NCBI RefSeq assembly: GCF_000741535.1
Contig: NZ_JGYQ01000018.1
Coordinates: forward strand, 1 to 64,000
Length of the DNA: 64,000 nt
Source of the DNA: Bifidobacterium boum
Lineage (GTDB): Bacteria; Actinomycetota; Actinomycetes; Actinomycetales; Bifidobacteriaceae
Reading direction: 5' to 3'
Within the stretch, counting starts at the first letter, position 1, and every line of letters begins with the position of its first letter. This document shows positions 36,089 through 44,086 of this stretch, in pieces. The notes below the pieces were generated by a model. That model ran no database searches, was not told where the DNA came from, and saw only the letters and a program-made list of their open reading frames with translations. A program made the translations under genes and the position numbers.

Positions 36089-37039
36089 TTATTTGAACAG
36101 TCGCGAACGGGCAAGGAACCATGCGGTCAGGCATCCGGCTGCAATGGCGAGCACGATGACGATGAGGAAACCCCATTTGCTGTCTGACAGAGGCATGCCA
36201 AGCATGCCGGTCTGGAAGTTCATGCCGTACATGGAGAATACGAGCGTGGGGATGGACAGCGCGATCGAGATGATGGTGAAGATACGCATCACATTGTTCA
36301 GGTTGTTGGACACGATCGAAGCGAACGCGTCGGTCATGTTCGCAAGGACCCCGCTGTAGATGTTCGCCATCTCGATTGCCTGCTTGTTTTCGGTGATGAC
36401 ATCGTCAAGCAGGTCCTCGTCCTCCGGATACTGTTTGATCCGTGAGAGGGTGGTGAGCTTTTCCATCACGATTTCGTTGGATTTCAAGCTTGTGGTGAAA
36501 TACACCAAGGTCTTGCTCAGTTCAAGCAGCATGAGGATTTCGCGGTTCTGCATCGAATGGCGCAGCCTGAGTTCAAGCTTGTCGGTTTCCCGGTCGATGA
36601 TACGCAGGTACCGCAAGTACATAGTGGCGTTGCGGTACAGGATTTGGAGGATGAACCGCGATTTCATATACGTGTTGAACCCGCGGATCGTACCTTCCAT
36701 GAACGGGTGGAGGACGGGCGTGTCCTGCATGCACACGGTGATGATGAGGTTCTGGGTGACGATGATCGACAACGGGATGGTCTCATACCAGTCACGGCCG
36801 CTGCGTTCTTCGACGGTCGGGATGTCGACGATAATCATCGTGTAATCGTCTTCGACGTCGACGCGGGAACGTTCCTCGTCATCAAGCGGCGCACGCAAAT
36901 CAGCCAGATCAATGCCGGTTTCCTGCGAGACCGTGGCAAGCTCCACGTCGGTGGGTTCCGAAAGACATAGCCATGCGCCGTTTTCCGGTTTCTCGATCTG
37001 CTCCACTTGACCGTTGATGGTGCTGAACATTCGCAGCAT
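36089..37039 (-). CDS. corA: CorA-family divalent cation transporter
   Basis: A 316-residue protein. A large cytoplasmic N-terminal domain (about 1-245) with a long helix (about 140-245) precedes two C-terminal membrane spans at about 250-275 and 285-307, with the diagnostic YGMNF motif at the end of the first. The loop after it (QTGMLGMPLSDSKWG) lacks the classic MPEL but is similar to other actinobacterial CorA-like proteins. Mg2+ is the usual substrate; Co2+ or Ni2+ are alternatives. Confidence 0.9.
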   Translation of the reverse strand: MLRMFSTINGQVEQIEKPENGAWLCLSEPTDVELATVSQETGIDLADLRAPLDDEERSRVDVEDDYTMIIVDIPTVEERSGRDWYETIPLSIIVTQNLIITVCMQDTPVLHPFMEGTIRGFNTYMKSRFILQILYRNATMYLRYLRIIDRETDKLELRLRHSMQNREILMLLELSKTLVYFTTSLKSNEIVMEKLTTLSRIKQYPEDEDLLDDVITENKQAIEMANIYSGVLANMTDAFASIVSNNLNNVMRIFTIISIALSIPTLVFSMYGMNFQTGMLGMPLSDSKWGFLIVIVLAIAAGCLTAWFLARSRLFK

Positions 37040-37723
37040 GCGCTCACCTGCCTTTCATTTATGCTCTCGCCGTACGCGAATCGTGCGCCTGAGCCACCGT
37101 CCTTCTGTGGATATCCTCACGGCCTGACTCCAAGCGAGTCGCGACGACCGTCGAAGAATCCCAAACCAGCATAATCCCTCACGGCGGGGACGAAACCGTA
37201 TCTGGCGGTTTCAGCGCACGGCGTCACGCGATGTTCGGCAGGCGTTCGCCTAACGGACACTCGGGTCTTGGCGCACGGGGCCAGGTGCGCGGCGCGCGAC
37301 ACGTTGTCGGCTTGTGGACTGCGACGATGCCCGCCATGTAATCGCCGGGCGGAATCTCAATATCTCGCCGATGCGACCGATTTCATCGAGAAATCGAGAA
37401 GAAAGTCTGAATATCTCTTCCCCAAGGCACCTTCCCGCGATTTTTTGAGAACCAGTCGCCATCACGCAACACAGTCAACAGCCTGAGATCCTTGATATTC
37501 CAAGCTTTTGAAAAACCCGAACCTGCGCCCGCCCCGCCAAGAAATCTCAATACATCGCCAAAACGACCTCCGGACACGAGTTGTTCGGACTTTTTTCTCA
37601 CAATCTCGCCAGAACAGAGCGGAAACAAGAGATACTGCGATTGCGCGCACGACCATACGGGAGAAGTCCGTGGGAGTTGTTTTGGGTACGGTCGGACACC
37701 GCGGCTGAATCAGAAAGAATCAA
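37040..37723. other. Non-coding region upstream of corA
   Basis: 684 bp without a convincing gene. It holds two related stretches, GGAATCTCAATATCTCGCC at about 37350 and AGAAATCTCAATACATCGCC at about 37540, and two GGGAG motifs at 37661-37680. The first 100 bp should contain the corA promoter; I recognise no Mg-responsive leader. Confidence 0.5.
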
Positions 37724-37757
37724 AAACCCTCGAACCGTTGAAGCGGTCCGAGGGTTT
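37724..37757 (-). terminator. tRNA-Arg terminator
   Basis: AAACCCTCG (37724-37732) pairs with CGAGGGTTT (37749-37757), with an inner ACCG/CGGT stem. A run of five T follows on the minus strand. Confidence 0.85.
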
Positions 37758-37762
37758 GATAG

Positions 37763-37836
37763 TGCGCCAGACAGGATTCGAACCTGCAACCTGCTGATCC
37801 GTAGTCAGCTGCTCTAATCCATTGGGCTACTGGCGC
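37763..37836 (-). tRNA. tRNA-Arg (anticodon ACG)
   Basis: 74 nt with acceptor GCGCCAG/CTGGCGC, anticodon stem GCTGA/TCAGC around CTACGGA, and T-loop GGTTCGAATCC. Discriminator A. All arms pair. Confidence 0.95.
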
Positions 37837-38374
37837 AATCGTTGGATGCGAGGGATTCATATCTCCCTTGCGGCAACTTGAACATAATACCCACGTTCTA
37901 ACAGAATTGCCAATACGGCGTGTCTTAGTGTCCGAGCGCGAAACCGCGCACGCGCTCCGGCGACGTCGGTGAATTTCCAGGGTAGGGTATGGGAGGTTAC
38001 CCATACGCCGGCCATCGGAGGGGGAAAGTCCCATGGTTTCGTGGGAGTTTACCGGGAATGAGCGGTTTCGACGACGTTCTCCCGAAAACGGTTTCGGGGA
38101 CGATTTTTCACAATGGCGGAATTCCGGCATTCCTGTTGGCAGATCAATCACGACGGCGGCGAATTCCCGCAAACTCCCACGCCGAATCTGGGAGAACAGG
38201 CACGAATCGGGAAATCCAACAGTTCTCCCACACAATCGCACGCGAACCCGCAAATACCGGACTCCCCTACTTCGGCTGTCATTCGGTGCCGCCTCAACGC
38301 CGGCGCCGACGCAGGTCAAAGGAAAAGCACAGATGCCTCATGCAACGGCGTCTGCAGTGCCAAGGAATACGAAA
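37837..38374. repeat. Non-coding region with clustered GGGAG motifs
   Basis: Between two tRNA genes. GGGAG words occur at 37990, 38043 and 38190, and their inverse CTCCC at 38079, 38174 and 38225. They form inverted pairs: ATGGG...CCCAT at 37989-38004, CGTGGGAGTTT (38040) with AAACTCCCACG (38171), and TGGGAGAAC (38189) with GTTCTCCCA (38222). No gene is convincing. Confidence 0.55.
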
Positions 38375-38403
38375 AACCCGCATCACGATGTGCGATGCGG
38401 GTT
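38375..38403 (-). terminator. tRNA-Ala terminator
   Basis: AACCCGCATC pairs with GATGCGGGTT. A T-run (TTTTTC) follows on the minus strand, just beyond the tRNA 3' end. Confidence 0.85.
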
Positions 38404-38408
38404 ATCTG

Positions 38409-38481
38409 TGGAGCTAGGGGGATTCGAACCCCCGACCCCCTCCATGCCATGGAGATGCGCTACCAGCTGCGCCATAGCCCC
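38409..38481 (-). tRNA. tRNA-Ala (anticodon GGC)
   Basis: 73 nt with acceptor GGGGCTA/TAGCTCC, anticodon loop ATGGCAT and T-loop GGTTCGAATCC, discriminator A. All arms pair. Confidence 0.95.
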
Positions 38482-38588
38482 GGTCGGTCTTCAGTTATCA
38501 GGTCCGTTCTTTGCGGACCTCGTATACAATACATCAGCTGCGTGCGATGTCAAAATCGACCACGCTATCGGCGTGTCGTTTTTTGCGA

Positions 38589-38624
38589 AGCGCCGCGCAC
38601 CCGATATACGGTGTGCGCGGCGCT
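38589..38624 (-). terminator. Hairpin downstream of the Ser/Thr-rich membrane protein gene
   Basis: AGCGCCGCGCAC pairs with GTGCGCGGCGCT. No T-run follows on the minus strand, so factor-dependent termination or simple mRNA end protection is possible. Confidence 0.5.
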
Positions 38625-38651
38625 GACGCTGTGCGTCCAGCACGTGTGCGG

Positions 38652-39806
38652 TCAGTTCACACTTGACGATCCACTGTCGGAACCCGAAGTGGTCGATCCG
38701 CTCTGGGTATCAGTCGTGCCGGAAGACGACGAACCCGAGTTGGACGCGTCGTTCTTGTCGGAAGTCTTGTCGCTGCCGCTGTCCGTCGCACCGGACGTGC
38801 CGTTTGAGGAATCAGTGCCGGTCGAGCCGGAATTATCCGAAGAACCGTTCAAACCGGTGGACGAGCCGGCGGAATCTGAGGTTGCCCCCCCGCTTTGCGA
38901 GCCGGTGCCCGATGTGGAACTGGCGCTGCTCGAGGCGCTGGGGGATGGCGTGGAACTCGCCGACACGGACGGTGAAGCACCGGCCGTCGAAGACGGCTCA
39001 TCATCGGGGCGTTTATGCGACTTGTCATCGCCATCGGTCATGTCGCCGGTATCGCTCAGCTTAGGTGTAGGCGTCACTTTGGTGGTATTGACCATGTCAC
39101 GCACCACACTGTCGGTGCCCTGTCCGCGGGTGACCAGCATGATGATGCCCGCAGTGACGCCAACGGCAACCAACGCGCTGACTACGGACACGATGATGGC
39201 GACACGTTTGTTCCTTCGCGCCCGTTCTTGGGATACGGCCAACGGGTGGTTGGCGATTGGACACCCGGGATTCTCGCCGGAAACGATGACACGGCCTTGG
39301 CGACCACTCGCGGCATCGGAGGTGTTGACCGCCCCGGTCCCCGGCTCGACAGCACCGATGACACGCGTAGCGTCATCAGCCGGACCGATAACCGTCGTCT
39401 TGTCGGAAGCGGCAATCGCCGTCATGGTTCGTGTCGCATCCCCGGCCTTGCTTGCGTCGCCGGCGGACAGCACCGCGGTCTCATCGCCTGCCGTCTGCGC
39501 ACTGTTCGAAACCCGACGCCCGCTGACCGCCTGCTTGTCGCCGGACGTCTCGGAGCCATCGGCCTGCGCGGCATCATCTTCCGAGCCGTCATTGCTGCCG
39601 CCCGCAACATCCTGGAGTTTCTCAGACGATGCTTTGAGAATGTTCTGGTACAGCTGCGAGGAGACCGCGGAGACAATCGAACCGGCTGCCACGCCTATCA
39701 CCGAACCGGCGATGCCGATTTTGGCGGACAGCAGGAACGACGTGACCGCGGCGAGCGCACCGGCCACAATCTGGGGTATGGAAATCCCCTTGAAAAAGTT
39801 CTTCAC
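38652..39806 (-). CDS. Membrane protein with Ser/Thr/Gly-rich extracellular tail
   Basis: A 384-residue protein. The N-terminus has hydrophobic stretches at about 8-27 and 30-50 with glycine-rich motifs (AAVTSFLLSAKIGIAGSVIG, VAAGSIVSAVS). A polar, acidic linker follows (about 60-195), then a transmembrane segment at about 200-225 (VAIIVSVVSALVAVGVTAGI), and finally 150 residues made almost only of Ser, Thr, Gly, Asp and Asn. It may be a surface protein with a flexible, perhaps glycosylated, tail. No sortase signal or known domain is seen. Confidence 0.7.
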   Translation of the reverse strand: MKNFFKGISIPQIVAGALAAVTSFLLSAKIGIAGSVIGVAAGSIVSAVSSQLYQNILKASSEKLQDVAGGSNDGSEDDAAQADGSETSGDKQAVSGRRVSNSAQTAGDETAVLSAGDASKAGDATRTMTAIAASDKTTVIGPADDATRVIGAVEPGTGAVNTSDAASGRQGRVIVSGENPGCPIANHPLAVSQERARRNKRVAIIVSVVSALVAVGVTAGIIMLVTRGQGTDSVVRDMVNTTKVTPTPKLSDTGDMTDGDDKSHKRPDDEPSSTAGASPSVSASSTPSPSASSSASSTSGTGSQSGGATSDSAGSSTGLNGSSDNSGSTGTDSSNGTSGATDSGSDKTSDKNDASNSGSSSSGTTDTQSGSTTSGSDSGSSSVN

Positions 39807-40019
39807 GCGTCCGACTGTAATGGATGAGTTGGCGATTCGCTGGGGGCGGGCTGAAAAATCGCGTCACGATTACATTCCGGATGCGTGTCGCGCCACGCTG
39901 ATGTATCGGTTAAGGTATTGGCGTTATTGATTGCGCACATCGTTTCACCATGAGACGACGCTTGTCCGTTGTACGAGCATCATGATCTGTTTGTTCGTCA
40001 GTATAGGCATAATGGCCGG

Positions 40020-40754
40020 GTGACTTTTTTCGATACCACCACTGATATGCAAGCGTCCGCCGTGCTTGACACGCCGGCGAAGCTTCCTGCGGCCGTGTTC
40101 TGGGATATGGACGGCACGCTGATTGATTCCGAAGTTTACTGGGCCGCCGCCGAACAGTATGTGATCGAACGGCATGACGGCACGTTCAGCGATGAGGTTC
40201 CGCTGCGTGCTCGCGGACAGTCGACACCGCGTCTGCTTGAAATCGTGCAGGAATACATTCCTCAGCATGTGGACGCCGAGGTGTTGCGCAGCGAAATCAT
40301 CGGGTATGTGATTGACCGCGAGCGTGAGAAGCCGTGCTGGGCGACCGGCGCCGTGGATTTGCTCAATACGCTCTCGCAGGCCGGCATCCCGAATGTCATC
40401 GTGTCCGCTTCACCGCGCGCGATGGTGGACAATATGGCCAAACAGGCTCCCACAGGCGCGTTTGTGGGGTATGTGTGCGGCGAGGATGGTTTGGCGGCCA
40501 AGCCGGATCCGGCACCGTATCTGCGCGCCGCCGAGATTGTCGGTGCCGATCCGGCGGATTGCTTGGTGTTCGAGGACTCTCCGGTCGGCTTGGCTTCCGG
40601 CGGCGCTTGCGGCGCCACGGTTGTGGCGATTACCGGTTTCACACCTGAGGGCGTGGTGTTCGACGGCCCGCAGGTGGCGAATATCAAGGATTATGTGGGT
40701 CTCGGCCTCGATGATCTGGCGAACTTCATGGAGCTGGGTTCCGTCGAGAACTGA
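40020..40754 (+). CDS. HAD-superfamily hydrolase (phosphoglycolate/sugar phosphatase-like)
   Basis: A 244-residue HAD subfamily I phosphatase. Motif I is FWDMDGTLIDSE (nucleophile Asp and acid/base Asp), motif II is in IVSASPR, and motifs III/IV are AAKPDPAPYL and CLVFEDSPVGLASG. A four-helix cap follows motif I. GTG at 40020 is chosen; ATG 40047 gives a protein nine residues shorter. A CATAAT hexamer 10 bp upstream of the GTG would suit a leaderless start. The substrate is unknown; beta-phosphoglucomutase-like members share this layout. Confidence 0.85.
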   Translation: MTFFDTTTDMQASAVLDTPAKLPAAVFWDMDGTLIDSEVYWAAAEQYVIERHDGTFSDEVPLRARGQSTPRLLEIVQEYIPQHVDAEVLRSEIIGYVIDREREKPCWATGAVDLLNTLSQAGIPNVIVSASPRAMVDNMAKQAPTGAFVGYVCGEDGLAAKPDPAPYLRAAEIVGADPADCLVFEDSPVGLASGGACGATVVAITGFTPEGVVFDGPQVANIKDYVGLGLDDLANFMELGSVEN

Positions 40755-40778
40755 TATGTTACGGGATTTGCCCTGTCT

Positions 40779-40819
40779 TACGGCCCGGTGCGGCATGCAT
40801 GCATGCGGTACCGGGCCGT
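40779..40819 (+). terminator. Terminator-like hairpin after the HAD gene
   Basis: TACGGCCCGGT (40779-40789) pairs exactly with ACCGGGCCGTA (40809-40819). The loop contains a second palindrome (GCATGCATGC). No strong T-run follows. Confidence 0.6.
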
Positions 40820-40854
40820 ATGCGTTCATATGGTCATCGTCATGGCAAGACACG

Positions 40855-40934
40855 GCGTCTGCCGACACTGAGACACTCTCCAACGTCGGTATCCGCTTCT
40901 GCCGACACTGACGCGGGTCTCGGTGTCGGCAGAC
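40855..40934. repeat. Inverted repeat of a TCTGCCGACACTGA unit
   Basis: CGTCTGCCGACACTGAGAC (40855-40873) pairs with GTCTCGGTGTCGGCAGACG (40916-40934) with one mismatch, and a third, direct copy TTCTGCCGACACTGACG lies at about 40896. It lies between convergent genes and might act as a bidirectional terminator or a mobile palindrome. Confidence 0.6.
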
Positions 40935-41015
40935 GATTCTGTCGACGCCGAAGAACATCTCGTCGTCGACAGACGCAGGTTTCGGGATCACGGCGTGAGC
41001 CGTGTTGTCCTCGGA

Positions 41016-41936
41016 TTACGAGCGTTTGGTGACTACGGACATGATGACGGCAGCGAAAATCAGCGAGAAGCCCACGATGGAAGTCCAGCCGATGGCTTCT
41101 CCCCAGAATATGGCTGAAAAGGCGACGGCGAACAGACTTTCCGTACACATGATGATGGCTGCGCTGGATGGGGGCACGTGGGCCAAGCCGATGTTTTGCA
41201 TGATTTGCGCGAGCGTGGTCGCCCCGATCAGCAGGTAGAGGAAACTCATGATAACGTTCGGGGCGAGCCACGAGGCATTGGGCAACGGCTCAGTGAACAG
41301 TGCGCCGATAAGGAAGAACACGTCGGCGACGGCGAATTGCATGAACGTGACGGCGATGGGATGGAAACGCTGCGTGTAGCGTCCCAGGAAGGTGAGGTTG
41401 AACGAGAAAATCACCGCGTTCGCAATCGTCATCCAGTCCCCCACCCCTAGGGCGAACGCCCCGGAACCGGGTTTCAAGGCGACGAATCCCACGCCGGTCA
41501 GGCAGATGATCGCAGCGACCAAATTGATGAGTTTCGGCCGCTGCTTGGCTACAATCCATGCGGCGAACGGGGTGAGCACACAGTAGGAGGCGGTCAGGAA
41601 GGCGCTTCGCCCCGGGTCGATGGTCGTCAACCCTTCGGTTTGCATGATCATCGTGCCGTAGTAGGTGACGCCGACCACAAGGGCAGGAATGATGATCTCA
41701 CGGGTGAGCGCAGGGATGATCACGCGATGGAACAGGACGAACATGATGATGCACGATCCGGTCATACGCATGGTCATCAGCCATTGGGGCGTGATCGCGG
41801 TCATCGCGACTTTCGCGACCAGATAGCTGCCTCCCCACAATGCCGCACAGCACAACAGCATGATGCGCGCGAGATTCGGAGGGAATGTACGAGACATGCG
41901 GCTTCTGAATTCCTGGAAGCGGCTGCGTGCGCGCAT
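41016..41936 (-). CDS. EamA/DMT-family transporter
   Basis: A 306-residue membrane protein with about ten spans in two EamA repeats (about 20-150 and 170-300). ALWGGSYLVAKVAMTAITPQ near the first span and PSSAAIIMCTESLFAVAFSA in the second repeat are typical. The start at 41936 follows GGAGGAG by six bases. It likely exports or imports small metabolites such as amino acids; the substrate is unknown. Confidence 0.9.
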   Translation of the reverse strand: MRARSRFQEFRSRMSRTFPPNLARIMLLCCAALWGGSYLVAKVAMTAITPQWLMTMRMTGSCIIMFVLFHRVIIPALTREIIIPALVVGVTYYGTMIMQTEGLTTIDPGRSAFLTASYCVLTPFAAWIVAKQRPKLINLVAAIICLTGVGFVALKPGSGAFALGVGDWMTIANAVIFSFNLTFLGRYTQRFHPIAVTFMQFAVADVFFLIGALFTEPLPNASWLAPNVIMSFLYLLIGATTLAQIMQNIGLAHVPPSSAAIIMCTESLFAVAFSAIFWGEAIGWTSIVGFSLIFAAVIMSVVTKRS

Positions 41937-42304
41937 GTGTACTCCTCCTTCACGCCAAGCGGCGGTAAGCCGCAAACCTTACGCTCGGCACCTGGGATTG
42001 CGGGGCCGGTTTCGTCGTACTCACGATAGACGTCACCAGGAAAGAACACGCCCGCTCATCAGCGGATTTTTCACAAGGTTCACCGCAGCGCAACACGACA
42101 CATTACGGTGTGGAGACAACTGTCGCCCGCAACGAGTCGTGAGATACCTCACAATGCGCGGTGTCGTGCTGCCGGATTGGCGTGATATGAAGTACGCTGA
42201 AATCACCGGACAGTCACGCCCCGATCCGGCGGCAGCCGCAACGCGGCGGCGAAACGGGACACGGCGGCTGACCGAACGTCAGTCCATAGCGAAAGGAAAC
42301 GATC
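41937..42304. other. Non-coding region between divergent genes
   Basis: 368 bp holding the promoters of the EamA transporter and the flavin-type gene. It contains a GTGAGATACCTCAC palindrome at 42139-42152 that resembles the 73-bp array units but stands alone. Nothing else is recognised. Confidence 0.5.
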
Positions 42305-42709
42305 ATGGCGACCATCACCCCGGAAATGAAGGATTTCATTGCGAACCACCTGCCTTGGGTGGCTACGATCAGCAAAGACGGCCAGCTCAACATCGGCCCG
42401 AAGATGTCCACCTTCGTGCTGGATGACCATCACATCGCCTACCATGAGCGCACAGCGCGCCAGCATTATCAGAATCTGTTGGACGGCAGCGAGCTGGTGA
42501 TCGGCGTGGCGGATCTTGAAACCAAGACCGGTTACCGGTTCCGTGGCAAAGTGACCTTGCACACTGATGACGCGATCTACGAGGAGCAGGTCAAGGTCGC
42601 CGAACGTAACGGCACCAAGAAGCCGGCGGTGGTACCGGTGCTGGAAGTCACCGAAATCGATGATCTGACGGCTGGTGCGAAAGCCGGTACCATCATCGAG
42701 AAGGACTGA
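42305..42709 (+). CDS. Pyridoxamine 5'-phosphate oxidase-family flavin-binding protein
   Basis: A 134-residue split-barrel protein (MKDFIANHLPWVATISKDGQ, then LNIGPKMSTFVLDDHHIAYH). The family binds FMN or F420 as a dimer. The start follows GAAAGGAAA. It is too short to be the complete PNPOx enzyme of vitamin B6 synthesis, so a general FMN-dependent reductase or stress role is more likely. It stands alone, with a strong terminator downstream. Confidence 0.85.
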   Translation: MATITPEMKDFIANHLPWVATISKDGQLNIGPKMSTFVLDDHHIAYHERTARQHYQNLLDGSELVIGVADLETKTGYRFRGKVTLHTDDAIYEEQVKVAERNGTKKPAVVPVLEVTEIDDLTAGAKAGTIIEKD

Positions 42710-42756
42710 ACCGGTTCTGCGCGTGCTTGTCGCACAACGCGCCAAGCGCGCCATTC

Positions 42757-42807
42757 AGCAAACGGGGGCGGTATGCGGTCACTTGCCGCATACCGCCCCC
42801 GTTTGCT
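42757..42807. terminator. Strong bidirectional terminator hairpin
   Basis: A 22-bp perfect inverted repeat (starting AGCAAACGGGGGCGG) spans 42757-42778 and 42786-42807 with a seven-base loop. It serves the convergent flavin-type gene and amrS. Confidence 0.9.
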
Positions 42808-42817
42808 GGTTTCGGCT

Positions 42818-44086
42818 TCACCCAAGGTACCGGTGAATATCAACCGGCAGATGCATACCACCGAACGTGCCCGGATGCGCATCCCACACGCCCGGAATCA
42901 CAGCGCCGCAGTCCGGGCATTGTCCGTCTTCGGTCAGCCGGTAACCGGTGATGTCATACCAGTCGCGCTCAATCAACCGCGCCCCGCATGACGGACAGAA
43001 CGTGGTTCCACCGTCATGGTCGGACACATTGCCCGTATACACGTAACGCAAGCCCTCCTGCAAGGCGATTCTGCGGGCGTGCAGCAGCCGCTCCTTCGGG
43101 GTGGCAGGCACGTCACGCATATGGTAATCCGGATGGAACGCGCTGAAATGCAAAGGCACGTCACGCCCGCAATGCTGCCGAATCCACGCGCATTCAGCAT
43201 GCAAGGTCTTGTCGTCATCATTATGTCCGGGGATGAGCAGCGTCGTCAGTTCCACCCACGTGTCAGTCGCATTGACCGCATAGTCGATAGTCGCCAGCAC
43301 GTCAGCCAGATGAGTGCCGGTGTCATGCCAGTAGAAATCCTCGGTGAAACCTTTCAGATCGATATTCGCCGCATCCATGAACCGGTAGAATTCCGGCCGG
43401 GCGCACGCGGACATGTATCCCGCAGTGACAGCGACCGTGCCAATACCATGCTCTCGGCAGGCGCGAGCCGTATCAATGGCATACTCGGCGAACACAATCG
43501 AATCATTGTAAGTGAACGCCACCGACGGAGCCCCGCAACCGCGTGCGGCACGCACAATATCATCAGGCTGCGCGTCAACCGCATACGCGTCCCATACGCG
43601 TGAACGGGTGATATCCCAGTTCTGACAGAACTGGCAGCCGCTATTGCATCCCGCGGTGCCGAAACTCAAAATCGGAGTACCCGGATGCCAATGGTTCAAC
43701 GGTTTCTTTTCCACCGGGTCCAACGCGAATCCCGAACTGCGGCCATACGTGTCCAACATGATCACCCCACCATGATTGGAACGCACAAAACAGAAGCCCC
43801 GCTGGCCGTCACGCAGCTTACAACCTCGCGGGCACAAATCGCATTGCACACGACCGTCCGCGAGACGATGCTGCCAACGTCCGATCATCGGCATGCCGAC
43901 AGTGTCCGCGGATTCAGCAACGGGCGAATCGCGACGTGCCACCAGATGCTCATACGTGTGCGAGAACGGGCTGGTCGGCTGGAAGCCGCCACGCATGGTC
44001 GCCGCCACCTCATCAGGATGCGGCTGATCAAGCGGCTGGCCGGCATCAGTGGCGCCATGGGACGACGTCGTATCATGCTCATGCAT
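42818..44086 (-). CDS. amrS: AmmeMemoRadiSam system radical SAM enzyme
   Basis: A 422-residue radical SAM protein. An N-terminal zinc-type cysteine set (CDLCPRGCKL and RGFCFVR at about 80-100) precedes the cluster motif GCNSGCQFCQNW at about 145-156 (C-x3-C-x2-C), a TIM-barrel core, and a C-terminal pair of CxxC motifs (CPSCGARL, CPDCGAVI). I chose ATG 44086, which overlaps the Memo-AMMECR1 stop by eight bases; the long open extension upstream looks non-coding. The pathway's reaction is not known. Confidence 0.92.
   Translation of the reverse strand: MHEHDTTSSHGATDAGQPLDQPHPDEVAATMRGGFQPTSPFSHTYEHLVARRDSPVAESADTVGMPMIGRWQHRLADGRVQCDLCPRGCKLRDGQRGFCFVRSNHGGVIMLDTYGRSSGFALDPVEKKPLNHWHPGTPILSFGTAGCNSGCQFCQNWDITRSRVWDAYAVDAQPDDIVRAARGCGAPSVAFTYNDSIVFAEYAIDTARACREHGIGTVAVTAGYMSACARPEFYRFMDAANIDLKGFTEDFYWHDTGTHLADVLATIDYAVNATDTWVELTTLLIPGHNDDDKTLHAECAWIRQHCGRDVPLHFSAFHPDYHMRDVPATPKERLLHARRIALQEGLRYVYTGNVSDHDGGTTFCPSCGARLIERDWYDITGYRLTEDGQCPDCGAVIPGVWDAHPGTFGGMHLPVDIHRYLG

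Noticed and set aside
38113..39930. 605-codon plus-strand frame over tRNA-Ala and the Ser/Thr-rich gene
   Set aside because: It passes through a tRNA gene, and its acidic content is the mirror of the Ser/Gly-rich tail on the minus strand.
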